Origin: Adiantum capillus-veneris | Taxonomy: Eukaryota > Streptophyta > Polypodiopsida > Polypodiales > Pteridaceae | Direction of reading: 5' to 3' | Length of the DNA: 64,000 nucleotides | Assembly (NCBI GenBank): GCA_014529385.2 | Contig: CM043969.1 | Coordinates: forward strand, 29,654,946 to 29,718,945 | Part shown: positions 12,280 to 24,544 of the stretch, piece by piece | How the letters are laid out: each line of letters starts with the position of its first letter | Numbering within the stretch: the first letter of the stretch is position 1 | Notes under the pieces: generated by a model | Told to the model about the DNA's origin: nothing | The model's input: only the letters and a program-made list of their open reading frames with translations | Database searches by the model: none | Program-made: the position numbers and the translations under genes

Positions 12280-12296
12280 CTGCTCTGATACCAATT
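12280..12296 (-). promoter_or_regulatory. Copia primer-binding site (initiator tRNA-Met type)
   Basis: The minus strand reads TTGGTATCAGAGCAGG, the standard copia site complementary to the 3' end of initiator tRNA-Met. An LTR should abut its outer side but does not. Confidence 0.85.
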
Positions 12297-12882
12297 CTCG
12301 AAATTAGGGATACAAGAATATTGGGGATCATACGGCCCACCAACAGTAGTTCCACTTATCCGATCTCGGAACAAGTTTATACTCTGGTATATAGGGGGGA
12401 TCCAACTGCCAAGACAAATTGACCATGGAAACATCAGGATCTATAACATTTTTGGTACGTCTGGCTTTTAGCCTAGTAGGTGAGAAGGGTAGAGTATCGA
12501 AGTACTTGCAAAAGGAAAGCCGGAGTAGCAAACGCCATTGGAATATCTAATTCTCACATGAGGTAAAAATAAAAAGAGGAAGAAGGTATTGCAACTTACT
12601 TACACCCCTCGGCAAAACATGAGGCAACTAGTTTGAAGGATACATGGTATGTGGTGTTGAAACCCTCCAGCAAAGTAGAAATTTGTGGTTGGGGTTTCAA
12701 AAAATTCAATGAGTTATTTGAGTAATCATGCTTTTGAAGGTACGAAATTTTTCACTCCCAAAATTAACATCTCTAGTTACGGATGTTGAAGTAAAACTAT
12801 TTAAAGAAATGGGAAAACTAGAAAGTAGTTTTTTATTTTTTCTTTATTGAAAGTTTGAGATTTTTGTGAGGCTATACATATA
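12297..12882. other. Unassigned stretch between copia A and rpl20 relic
   Basis: No LTR is recognisable although one is expected here. The short frames (for example SLVGEKGRVSKYLQKESRS near 12470-12545, plus) look coding but I could not assign them. The block may belong to the same organelle-derived insert as rpl20, or be filler DNA. Confidence 0.35.
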
Positions 12883-13237
12883 ATGATGAGAGTAAAACGA
12901 GGGTTTGTGGCTCGGAAGTATCGCAAAAACATTCTCGATTTTATATCCGGTTTTTGAGGGGCTCATTCAAAATTTTTTAGAACGGCAAACACGAAGAGGT
13001 AGGCCTTTAGCTTATGCTTATGTAGATAAAAATAATAGCAAAAGGGACTTTTGCCGTCTGTGGATTGCTCAAATTAATGTAGCAGCATGGAGAGATGGAA
13101 TTACCCACAGTTCGGTAATTCAAAGTTTGTACAAAAATCGGATTGCCTTGAATCGCAAGACACTTGCTCAAATAGCTACTCCAGATGCCTATTGTTTTTC
13201 TATGATCATAGAAAAAGTTAGCAGGATAAAAATTTGA
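12883..13237 (+). pseudogene. rpl20: Nuclear copy of plastid rpl20 (ribosomal protein bL20c)
   Basis: The sequence starts MMRVKRGFVARKYRKNIL and continues with SGF-stop-GAHSKFFRTAN, then in another frame YAYVDKNNSKRDFCRLW, LYKNRIALNRKTLAQIA and CFSMIIEKVS. These blocks match plastid L20 in order and total length (about 115-118 residues). bL20c binds 23S rRNA during assembly of the plastid large subunit. The copy has TGA at 12955-12957, where the family has arginine, and a frameshift with an in-frame TAG near 12988-13002. It is therefore not expressible as it stands. Lying between two copia fragments in TE-rich DNA, it is best read as a nuclear plastid-DNA insertion. Neighbouring plastid genes (rps18, rps12) were not recognised. 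Confidence 0.8.
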
Positions 13238-13645
13238 TGATCCATGGCAGTAAAGTAACACCTCTCTAAGTCTCATTTAGACAGAAGAGAGGCAAATAAA
13301 CCAAATTCAAATTCAATTACGTATTTCTCGTAGTGGGGGGCCAGGGGGGGTTGGAGTGGAAGGACAAACTATCTCATAGATATCGATTGCTTTGATTCAA
13401 CAAAGCTACCTTGAATTGCATCTCTTTTGCAATAAATGCTCATTTGAAAAGTTAAAGAATACACTAGAGGTTAAATTGCTAATCAACCGTTTGGGAATCA
13501 GTCTTCGCCATTTCTTTTTTGGGCTATTCCTTAAACTTTTTTAATTGCAATTTTTTGGGTCCAATGTGCGTACGAGCAAGGGACTTTACAGGGCAGTGCA
13601 ATCGAGAGAGATTGCTGCTAATGTTTACAAGTTTATTGTATTGCT
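13238..13645. other. Unassigned sequence after rpl20 relic
   Basis: AT-rich, organelle-like in composition, with a GGGGGGCCAGGGGGG run near 13336-13350. No gene could be named. It may be the remaining part of the plastid insert. Confidence 0.35.
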
Positions 13646-15004
13646 TGGAACCTGCTCTGACTGCCAGTGTAGATAGTGTTGGCAGTGTCATGTCCAACAC
13701 CCAAATCAGCCATAAGGCTCACAACTCAAAGTGGCCATAGTAGGTTGCTTCTTGCTCAACCATGATATACATGAACTGCCAAGCATGAAACAAAAACCAC
13801 TTGTGGACACTCGCATGTCAAAACAACCAGCCCAATCTGAGCCCAAAAAAGCATGTAAGTCTGGCGGGCAATGATCCCCCCTTGGGATAAAAGCAAGATG
13901 TAAAGTGCCAATCAAGTAGCGAAAAATCCTCTTGACAGCTTGCCAATGCTTAGACCCTGGGCTATGCATAAATCCGCTAACCTGTGAGACGGCAAACTGA
14001 ATATCTAGCCTCATGTTGCATACATAAATGAGGCATCCAACACCAGTTTGATAAAGAGTGACATCTGCAGGATCACCAGCATCATGAAGACTCAATTTCA
14101 AACTTGTTTCCATGGGAATGGGAATAGGTTTGCAATCCTCAAGTCCAAAGTTACATAGCAATGTTTCTATGTAACTTCTCTAACACAAGGCAATACCACC
14201 ATCACACTGCTTAAATTGTATACCCAAGTAATGATGCAACAACCCCAAATCTTTCATCTTGAAAGTAGTATTCAAATCAGTCTTAAATTCAGCAATATGT
14301 CTCTCATTTGGTCCAGTGATCAGCAAATCATCTACATAAAGAACCACAATGAGAAGTACATGACCCTCATGTTTTACATACAATGTGCTTTCTGTTGGAC
14401 TGTTACAAAAGCCTCGTTTGACCAAATGAGTGTCAACCTTCTCATACGAAGCACGAGGAGATTGCTTCAGCCCATACAAAGCTTTGTTACATTTGCACAC
14501 CTTATCCTCTTGTCCTTTCTTGAAAAAACCGCGCGGCTGTGTTACATGAACTTCCTCAAAGATGTCACCATTTGAAAGCAGTAATAACAATGTCTGACTG
14601 ATGTACATCCCAACCAAAATGAGCTATCAATGCACATAGAAAATGCATAGTAGTCATACAACAAGTGGGAGAAAAAGTCTATTCATAATCTATGCCTTTT
14701 TGCTGTGCATAATCCTTTGCAACCCGCTTGCGTTTCACTTGTAAACCCACTTTGTACCAATGGCCTTTTTTCCACGAGGCAAATCACATAAAGTCCATTT
14801 GTCATTTTCTGTAAGTGCATCATATTTTGATTACATGGTAGCCATCCAATTTTTTGAATTTTATGCTTCATCAAAAGGCAGAGGTTCCTCAACATCATGT
14901 AAGCTAAAAACAACTAAAGCATAACAATCTGATGCATAAGATGCATGGCGGCAAGAGCCTGACCGTGTGCGACTAGACAAAGGTGCATCCAATTTACTAT
15001 CACG
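13646..15004 (-). mobile_element. Ty1/copia fragment B, same family as element A
   Basis: The minus strand carries the RT-to-RNase H part of the family seen at 5896-12296. ALYGLKQSPRASYEK and the catalytic YVDD block lie near 14500-14320, and RNase H with DWAGCFD near 13850-13830. The match to element A begins at the duplicated GACTGCCAGTGTAGATAG motif near 13658 and stops near 15004, where element A continues. There are no LTRs, gag or integrase. Frames are broken at several points. It has a single RT copy, so the triplication in element A is not ancestral to the family. Confidence 0.85.
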
Positions 15005-15436
15005 GAAAGGGGCAGTGTGGGGTAGTAATGAACCTACCTAGGCTTGATTTAGCAGCAAGTGGTGCTAGGGGAAGGCTGGGGGAATGCCTTGAAGTACAAG
15101 TAATTGCGAGAAACTGACTATGAGCCCTAAAAACCTATAAATAGGCCCCCTCTCTTCACAATTGAAGATAGACTCAGAGTCCTGGCCATTTCTCTCTCAC
15201 ATAGAGAGAAACTCTACCCAAAAATCACTAGAGAGAAAACCTCTATAGCTGATTATCCACGGCTACCACTATGGCTCCGAAGAGGACCCGGGAAATTCTC
15301 AGTTTGATGAGGACGATACAACTCACAATAGGGCTAGGGCGTCCCATGACCATGAGGCTGGGCCTAGTAGTATGCCTACGGAGGAGAGTCTTCAGGCGCT
15401 AACACAGCAACAGATGGATGATCAGTCCCAGGTGGG
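15005..15436 (+). promoter_or_regulatory. TATA-type promoter and start of a possible gypsy gag
   Basis: CCTATAAATAGG puts a TATA box at 15136-15143. A start codon follows at 15271 (MAPKRTR), then a one-base shift, then an acidic and Gln-rich frame ending ALTQQQMDDQSQVGF before a stop near 15450. The spacing suits an LTR promoter and leader followed by a gag N-terminus. No LTR ends were identified, so this is inferred. Confidence 0.4.
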
Positions 15437-16089
15437 TTTCCATTTATTCAATTAAGTCTTTAAATAGTTTAAATTCTTTTATAAGTTAACATTGCATACG
15501 TAAGGAGTGAGTAAGAATCAGAAAAAGACTAACTGGCCAAAAATGAAAGGTAACTTCCCAGAAATCAACATGCATTGTTTGTAAATTAAGAAAGAAATGT
15601 TTGGAGTAGCCTGGATTGAACTAGGAGAGATATGGTTGATCATCCTTAAGACAGCCTGTCTCAAGACACCTCCGACTCCTTGGTATATTTTGATGAATAA
15701 TGACGGCTTTCCAGCGTGATAAGTCGGTTACCTCCATGAACGATGAGTTTCTACTCCGTGTTCATGTCTTGATGTTTCTACATAAGTTAGGATACCGTTT
15801 TTATCCTAGGGGAGCCGCCCGGTTGTATGGGAACCCCGAACCTTGGGTGGGGGTTTATCCACCCCCAAATTGTGAATAAGGAATGGGTGCCATTTTTTCA
15901 CCCTTAGGTGGTCTTGAGACAAAAAGAGTATTGGTCATGGTTATTACGGACAATGTTTTGATTGACAGTACCCTGTCTTAATTTTAAAGATGTCTGTTTG
16001 CTAAAAGAATGTTTTCAATACTGCTTTGAAGGGTTGTTTCAATGAATTAATGTTATGAAAGATAAAAGAAATCATTATTTGGAGAAATT
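15437..16089. other. No recognisable gene
   Basis: No sustained frame or repeat. It lies between the promoter-like block and a gag relic and may be an interior part of the same old element. Confidence 0.35.
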
Positions 16090-16740
16090 TCCCAAAGGGC
16101 CGATACTTCTAATGACACCAACTGGACTCAAAAGGAAGTGGACAAATTGCTCAAGAGTATGAAGCCCCCAAACTTTTGTGGTGAGAACAAGGTTTGTAAT
16201 AAGGATACAATGGATACTTTTCTCAGTAAATGGGGAGACATCCATTATTTATGTTGCACTCCTGATGCATTCAAGGCATTGCATACAAGTCTCATTGTTG
16301 AATGCAAGGCCTGCAAGTGGTGGATGATGCACAATCCACAAAACCATCCCAAAACATAGGTTGCTTTTGAGAAAGTATTTTGAAATGAGTTTCTTCCTAC
16401 CAATGAGAAGGATTAGAAATGGTTAGATTGGGAGTGTGTGTGTGATGCAGCATCATCAATCATTTAACCAATTTGTTTTCCATTATTGGAATGTTATTTT
16501 AAAACTTGACAAGCTGGATTATCTCCAACAAGTTTGTGGTTTTATTAAAGTCTTGATCCAAACCTTTGAAAGTAGGTTATGACTTAGGATCCCAAGACTA
16601 TAGAGGATACTATAGCTCAAGCACACATTCGTGATGACCATAACAATTATAAGCCAATTGTTCAACCATTTCACAAATCACATCACATCATGCATAATAA
16701 TCATGATACTAGTCTCCTATTGAAGTAATTGGATAATGCA
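16090..16740 (+). pseudogene. Decayed Ty3/gypsy gag
   Basis: A frame with stops reads EVDKLLKSMKPPNFCG, then DTFLSKWGDIHYL, then ALHTSLIVECKACKWW, the W-rich helix typical of plant gypsy capsid. After further stops comes DPKTIEDTIAQAHIRDDHNNYKP, the usual C-terminal end of the capsid domain. The spacing agrees with one gag of normal length. Order and motifs support the call; stops show it is dead. Confidence 0.6.
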
Positions 16741-17743
16741 TAAAGGTAAAGAATCTAAAGGAGGCTACACATATCCCACATGTAAATCATCTAAGCCAAT
16801 GTTCTATATAAAGAGGCCTCATTTCTCAATTCAAGTCAAAGAAGTCATTTTTGACAACAAGCAATCTTGAGTTATCCAAGTAAGTTGTTTTTCTTGTCAT
16901 TTGTTGTTTTCATTATGTTCTTCAATGTGTATTTTAATCTTTTATACTTTAAATTTGGGATCAGAGACTAAGTAGGTAGATTAAGTGAGGTCTTATAACC
17001 TAGTTCACATATGTGACATGGAAAACTATGCTAGCTGTCTTAAGAAAGGTTGGCATTAAGCAAAGTTCCATAAGCAGCATATGCACACTTTCTTACATTG
17101 CAACATATGCATAATTTCTTATATTGAAACATATGAATACTTCAACTTACATTTTCATGCTTAAATAGGGTGTGTCTATATGGTCATAAGTATTTCTCAT
17201 ACTTGTATAGCATTGTGTTTTCACCTTCATTCTTATCATCATTTTTTTCATGACTACATTGTGAGAGCATATATGTGCAACAATTAGCTACATGATGGTC
17301 CTGCATGTGAAAGAGAAACTACAGATGCATACCTCAAATCCATGTACACATGATAACTATCATAGTACATGAACGAAGAGAGGAAGAGAGAAAAGAGCAT
17401 GTGGCATGTACAAAGTGCTATGCATGCACATAGCAGAGAGGAAGAGAGATTGAGAGAAGAGGAGAAGAGAGACACCACCACAAGAGTTTATAAAATAGAG
17501 ATAATAGCAAAGCTTTATCCCTAAGCATCTGACATCCACCATTAAATTTTTGAGAGGATCCAATGATCTAGATCTCTTTCATCTATCGACCGTACAATAT
17601 ATATATGTTCATGTACCATAAGTAAATACATTACATACCCCTCCATTAATAAAATAGCTACCCTCAACAACTATGTTATCAACAAGCTACAAGACATAAC
17701 TTGTTAAAAAGAGTGGTTAAAATTATGTTAAAAACATAATATA
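16741..17743. other. AT-rich spacer, nothing recognised
   Basis: No gene or terminal repeat could be supported. A GA-rich stretch lies near 17370-17470 but is not a clean microsatellite. Confidence 0.4.
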
Positions 17744-18902
17744 TGTCATAAAATATAATATCTAACTTTACCAAATGATTTTGTCATATTAAATTGATCA
17801 TTTAATATGGGAAGATAAAAGGGTAACAAGAGTTAGAATATAGATATGTGCTTCTAGAACTATCTCAGCAGGGGACCAAAAGGAGAAATGGTTGTATCTC
17901 AATAGGGGTCTAAAAGGATAAATGGGTTCCATGCTTGAAAGACTGAATGCTTGAAGTGTTCAATTCAAACAAAATGACTTAAGAAGCATAAAAAGACACA
18001 TATTAAGATATCCTTCACATGTGGCCCTCATGATGTGCTTGAATCCTATTGGATAGGCTTTAAAGGGGTCCAATGAGAATTTAGATGCATAAAAATAAAT
18101 AATCAAGTTCTTTCTCTCAAAGATAAAAAAGAGGACAGGTATCCAAATGATATAATTAAATAATAAGAGAGAGAGAGAGAGAGAGCTGGACCAATCTTGA
18201 GATGGGGTACACTCTCCCACACACACACACATTCTCTGCTCCATCTCCTTCTCCAAGCTTGTTGAAAAGTTGAGAGCCTACACCAACACTCTTGGCTATG
18301 GAATGCAAATCCAACCAAGAGCCATGCTTCAATGCTTAAGCTTGCCATCTTCTTCGTCTTCATCACTATGCTATTATGCTATGCTAAGCAAGAAAAGTGA
18401 TGACAAGTGAGGAACTATTTCTTTCTCCTATGAATGATCCTTCTTCCTCTTCCCTACCCTCATTCCCCTCTAGCTCTCTCCACCTTCGAAGGTGTTTGAG
18501 GCCTTGGGACTGAGGCTTGGGATAGTTAATGCTTTTTGCAAAGTTTATGTTATGCTCGTGATACATAAAGTTTTTCATCTTCATAGCATCACCAAGGTCA
18601 CAAGGAACATAAATTTGCATTGTACCAAGTCTCTCTTGATGGGAGAATCTATAATACAAGCTCTTTTTGGAGGAGGGACCGGCTCAAAGTAAATCTGGCC
18701 TTCAACTATTGTCATGTTCTCTAATACTCTCTCTCTTGCAAAAGTATTGTTCATGACAAGTTAATTAAGTACTATATATATGTTTATTTTGCTACCATCA
18801 ATTAAGTTCACCCTCTATGTTTTCAAAGTGATCTCACAAAAATGCTCACTTTAATTCTCTTAATTCAGTTATTCTCAAAGTTCATAGGCCATTCCCATTA
18901 CA
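17744..18902 (+). repeat. 5' LTR, TGTCATAAAATATA...CATTACA family
   Basis: Ends are TGTCATAAAATA and CCATTACA, confirmed by the other family member, whose ends are set by a target duplication. It includes a short (AG)n run near 18167-18186 and (CA)n near 18221-18232. The minus-strand match to 39548-40522 is extensive, for example around CACCTTCGAAGGTG. Confidence 0.85.
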
Positions 18903-18914
18903 TTGGTATCAAAG
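18903..18914 (+). promoter_or_regulatory. Gypsy primer-binding site
   Basis: TTGGTATCAAAGC abuts the LTR end and resembles the initiator tRNA-Met site TGGTATCAGAGC with changes. Confidence 0.7.
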
Positions 18915-19313
18915 CATTTGGTTTCTCTTTTCTTGCTTAAGAAGAGAGGTCCTTAAGTAGCCTATTAATGGTTGATTTTGTTAATTATATTAGGGTAAGT
19001 GGGACTGGGATCTATTATTGGTTTTGTTGAGCCTACTATGTGGGATATGGTGCCCTCGAGAGCTTGGGTCTTAATAATGGGGTCTTTTTAGACTTGCCTA
19101 CGGCTTTACCATTATTGAGCCATAAGAAGTCCGAAAGGAGCTATCCCTCGGCAATTTTTCTATGTTAGACCCACCCCACTACTCTCTATAATTAACCAAT
19201 TCGAGTTGTGGATGTAGATACTTAAGTGAATATTTTCAAAGGCTAAAAAGAGTAGCAACTAAGGTTCTGAATTACCAAAGAATACACTAAGTAAACACAT
19301 AAGTATAATTAGC

Positions 19314-20073
19314 ATGGCTCACAATAACCAAGAGAGTAGAATGAACATTGATAACTTTGATTTAGCACATGAAGGTGCTAATGATGATGCTCCCATGTCT
19401 GTTCATTATCTTGTTACTAGGTTGCATCAAGCTATGGGCAACCCTACTTTGCAAGCCGAAGTTACTCAACAACTTTGTGCTTATGGGATTTCCCTTCCTC
19501 TCCAAGAGGAGAGAGAGTTTAGGAGGCCTCTTAATGAGGCTCCCGAAAGAAGGTTCTCTCCCATAAGAGAGGAGGAATCCAAAGAACGAGAAATAAGCAA
19601 ATCCCTAAGTTCCTCTGAAGACGTGGCTCCACGAAGATAGCGATTTAGACTGTCACCAACTCCTCCCAAGAGGAAACGGTCAACCCATAGTCCTTCTCCT
19701 CGTCATTTCAAAAGGGAAGAGAGGAAACAAAGGAAGAAAAAGGCAAGAAAGAGGTCACCCTCTTCTCCTTCTTCTTCGCCTTCCTTCTCTTTCGACGAAA
19801 GCAATAGTTATTCTCCTAGAGAATACAAGAGGAGAGGACATTGCAAAACTTACCTGCATGGCGAAGGTCCCAAAAGCTCAAGAAATTCAAAGAGGGAGGA
19901 AAGGTATCTCTTTTTCTCACCTATGATGGCACCTCTGGTGCCACAGAAAAAGTATTGGCCTTCATCCAATTATCTTCCAAACGGCAATAGGCTATGTGTT
20001 ACTCACCCATACAATAAGAAAGTCAAGTATGAATCCCATGCTTCTCCTTGTGCGTGGCAAAAAGGGATTCCAT
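19314..20073 (+). pseudogene. Gypsy gag, N-terminal half plus Arg/Ser-rich segment
   Basis: A start at 19314 opens MAHNNQESRMN and runs 108 codons to a TAG at 19638. The same frame stays open beyond it with an Arg/Lys/Ser-rich stretch (PSPRHFKREERKQRKKK near 19695-19745) to about 20072. The position after the primer site and leader supports Gag; I saw no classical capsid motif. The basic segment could bind RNA. The single stop may be a recent mutation. Confidence 0.5.
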
Positions 20074-20229
20074 AATCTACTCGTGGAGGAGTAGAAATGT
20101 CTTTCTGTTGGTCTATCATGAAAACTAAACATACAAGAGTATGTTTCAAAATGCGTGGTATACCAAAAACTGAAATTGATCGAAGGAAGAAACTTGGATT
20201 GTTTCAATCGATAGGCTTAGCAATAAAAC

Positions 20230-21020
20230 ACACTCTAAGCGTGTCAAAAAGACTATTAAGGTACATCAAATGGCAACCCTCTTTAGATCTCAAATTTTCA
20301 AGTATCATGGCTTTCCAACATCCATAGTGTTGGACAAAGATCCTAGAATGACCAGTAATTTTTAGAAGGGTCTCTTTGAGAATCTAGGAAATAGATTAAA
20401 TTTCTCTTTTGGCCTATCATCCACAAACAGATGACCAAAGTGAAATAACTAATCTAACGATTCTTGAATCTACTAAAAGCATATGTCATGGAAGTAGATC
20501 AACATTCTCAATGAGAGAAGTACCTACCTCTTATAGAGTATGCGTACAATGACATTGTACATACTTCTATGGAGAAAGCACCTTTTGAGGTGAAAGAGGG
20601 AAGATCCAAAAGTCCCTTACTACTTAAAGTACATGGAAAGATCTTCGCTGCTGATGAATATAGCAAGACTCACAAGAATCTTTCCAAAAATTAAAGAGGC
20701 TATATCCATCTCAAAGAAAAGGCAAAAAGGGCTGCTGCTAATAAGCACAGAAGAGCCTTAGCCTTTAAGTAAAATGATTAGGTCTTGCTAAAGTTTCTCA
20801 AAGCTTGTCTAAGGCATACTACGGGCAAGAATCCTACAAGCCACCAAGAGTATTATGCTAAACTAGCAAAAAGATAATATGGTCCTTTATTTTGAAATTC
20901 TTAAGCCAATCAATGAGATGTCTTATTAGTTAAAGTTGCCCAACCATTGGCTCATTCACAACCATGTGAGCCTACTCAAGCCTTACAAAGAAGAGCCACC
21001 AAAAAGAACCAATAATGGAG
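20230..21020 (+). pseudogene. Gypsy integrase core and C-terminal part, decayed
   Basis: Broken frames read FRSQIFKYHGFPTSIVLDKDPRM, the region around the second catalytic Asp of retroviral-type integrase, then NLGNRLNFSF and a damaged HPQT-D block near 20425-20440. Next comes AYND-IVHTSMEKAPFEV. Near 20870-20970 are remnants of the GPF ... V-x-Y-K-L C-terminal domain, with QPLAHSQPCEP-like residues following. All are in the right order. Many stops show long decay. Confidence 0.75.
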
Positions 21021-21257
21021 GACCCGCCAGAGATAGGACGAAACATTTCCACTTCAACATCTTAAGACTAATTACTCAATGAAACTTGAAGCATACACAT
21101 TTATTCCGATGTATTCGTCTGTACATCTTTGGAGAAGCGGTATCTATGGTTATCCTTACAAAATACAACAATAAACTCCCATCAAGCTACCATGTTTTTT
21201 GTCTGAAATAAAAAAAGAAAAATCTTCTTGCTAGAAGACAAAATTTTCATTGTTTAA

Positions 21258-22060
21258 ATGGCATAAGGACTATCATGATCTCTTGAAGCACATGTGTTAT
21301 CATAAAGACCAGTTGAATCAATATTTGTCTCATCAATTGCACTATTTCTTGGATTGATTGTACCAATTTGACTACTTTCATCCTTCGAGATTGTGTCTTG
21401 TTGTCTATTGGAACCTCTACACCCATCTACTTTACTTGGAGTTTGATGAATTTTTTTTTCACATTCTCCATTATCAAAATCAGAATTGGCTGCATGTAAA
21501 TTGTGTTAAGTGACATCAGGACTTGATTTAGACCCATCGCATAAGCCCAATGCTTGAGTAGGCTCCATTGTTTGTGATTTGTTCATACTAGAGGTAGTAT
21601 CAGGTGTTTGACCATCGTAACTATTAGAAGTGAACTCCTCAAATGTACTACCATAAGCATCATCTACCATAGTATAAGGACTCAGTGACTCTAAGCTTGG
21701 AGTGTTATTATTGTCTTCAAGCTCTTCCATAGCCTTGGAATCATCAAGTCAATTCTGTTTATTTGAAGAGCCCAAGATGCACTTACCTGTATGCCCTCCT
21801 TCTGCAAAAGAACTTGGCAATGTAGTTGTATGAGTCTTTTCAATTGCACAGGATGAGACCCGATCAATGTGTGTATGAGCAGGTGAAGATGGTCCAAAAA
21901 AATGGGAAGATGAGGATGAAGATGAGCGTGACGATGATGGAGCCGGAAGAGGATGAGATTCCAGGGTGTACATCTCCTTCATGGTTTGCTTGATTTTCCA
22001 TGTTCTATATGGAGGCACAAAGGGCGTATCATGCTTGACAAAACACTAAGTTTAATTGAA
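21258..22060 (-). pseudogene. Decayed coding stretch of unknown gene, Ser/Asn/Asp-rich
   Basis: One minus-strand frame stays open for about 250 codons apart from two stops (TGA near 21747, TAA near 21507). It begins around PFVPPYRTWKIKQTMKEMYTL, then has a run of serines, then acidic, Asn-rich low-complexity sequence such as MEELEDNNNTPSLESLSPYTM, and ends SRDHDSPYAI-stop at about 21258. The long shared frame and biased composition look like a host protein tail rather than a transposon. I do not recognise the family. The Tat-type element at 22089 is inserted just upstream (on the minus strand) of it. Confidence 0.45.
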
Positions 22061-22088
22061 ACTTACGGATCACAACAGCAGAAAACAC

Positions 22089-23716
<1,628 letters not shown>

Positions 23717-23718
23717 TT

Positions 23719-23731
23719 TGGTGCCCCCACT
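23719..23731 (+). promoter_or_regulatory. Primer-binding site of Tat-type element
   Basis: TGGTGCCCCCACT begins two bases after the LTR end, the normal position. I did not assign the matching tRNA. Confidence 0.75.
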
Positions 23732-24544
23732 GAGAATCTTTTCATGAAACCCTTCAGTTTACAAGACTGAAACCCCTAAACTATTGTGAATGGATGAATG
23801 GCTAGCAGGATTTACTAATTGAACGACAGAAGAAGAAGAGCTCCAAGCACAACTAGACGAACTCCGCATCTCCATCAAAGCTCGAGTGCCAGGCGTAACG
23901 GTAATCGATTTGCAGTGGGAGAGTCAACCAATACGCCAAACCCAGTGGATATACATAAGCCAAGTGCCAAGAAGAAGAAGGAGAAGGTCGAAACCATGTC
24001 CGCAACCTACAACCGACCCACAACAACAAAATGGAAGGAGCTCTACACAATAGAGAATCAACACTATTCTACTTTGAGAATCGGGTAACTCAAGTCACCG
24101 AGGTAATTATCACAGTCAGTTTTCAAGTCGCCCCTGATGCTGCAGCACAGATAACGGAATCATTGGCTCACACTCTCACTAGAGAAACTAGGGATCTACT
24201 GAGTTTGTTTCAGGAAAGAACACCACCCTCTCCCACAAGCTTGGACAGTGACTAAGCACCTCTAAGCTTCACATGAATCAGTACAACCTACCTCAAGACA
24301 GATCACACATACCAACACGTGTACGCTCAATCAAGGTAATACTGGATTTGAAGGCTCACTACCAGCACGTCATTGACACCATGCTGGGTGGGGAGCAATT
24401 TTTTGAGGTTCTGGCATCAGATCAACCATTTGTCTTACCTTTGGTACAAGGCAATGTACCGTTTGAAGTTTTAATCTATGTCCTAGTATAAGAGGGTATA
24501 CACACCTCCTTGTAAAGAAGAAAAAAACTTTTGCAAGTTAAGCA
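23732..24544 (+). other. Leader of Tat-type element with small open frames
   Basis: Three overlapping frames of 72-89 codons (starts 23819, 24031, 24273) lie between the primer site and gag. The first is basic and Arg-rich. Large gypsy elements such as Ogre have an extra frame here, but these have no recognisable domain and may be non-coding leader. Confidence 0.35.

Larger units (their letters stand above)
5896..12296 (-). mobile_element. Ty1/copia element A, internally rearranged, 5' LTR missing
   Basis: Reading on the minus strand, the element runs from a primer-binding site at 12280-12296 through gag, protease, integrase, reverse transcriptase and RNase H to a polypurine tract at 6118-6130 and a 222-bp 3' LTR. 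The domain order protease-integrase-RT-RNase H is diagnostic of copia. The coding frame is broken by stops and frameshifts, and the RT region is present three times in tandem. The sequence right of the primer site does not match the 3' LTR, so the 5' LTR is absent. A second partial copy of the same family lies at 13646-15004. Confidence 0.9.
17744..21030 (+). mobile_element. Ty3/gypsy element with 5' LTR, internal deletion, no 3' LTR
   Basis: A 5' LTR (17744-18902) is followed directly by a primer-binding site, a gag frame and then an integrase core. Protease, RT and RNase H are missing between them, so a large internal deletion joined gag to integrase. The 3' end fades out near 21030 with no polypurine tract or LTR. 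The same LTR family supplies the solo LTR at 39548-47071. Confidence 0.75.

Noticed and set aside
12297-12560. 5' LTR of copia A or a named plastid gene such as rps18
   Set aside because: No match to the 222-bp 3' LTR ends, and translated frames did not fit rps18, psaJ, rpl33 or rps12 convincingly.
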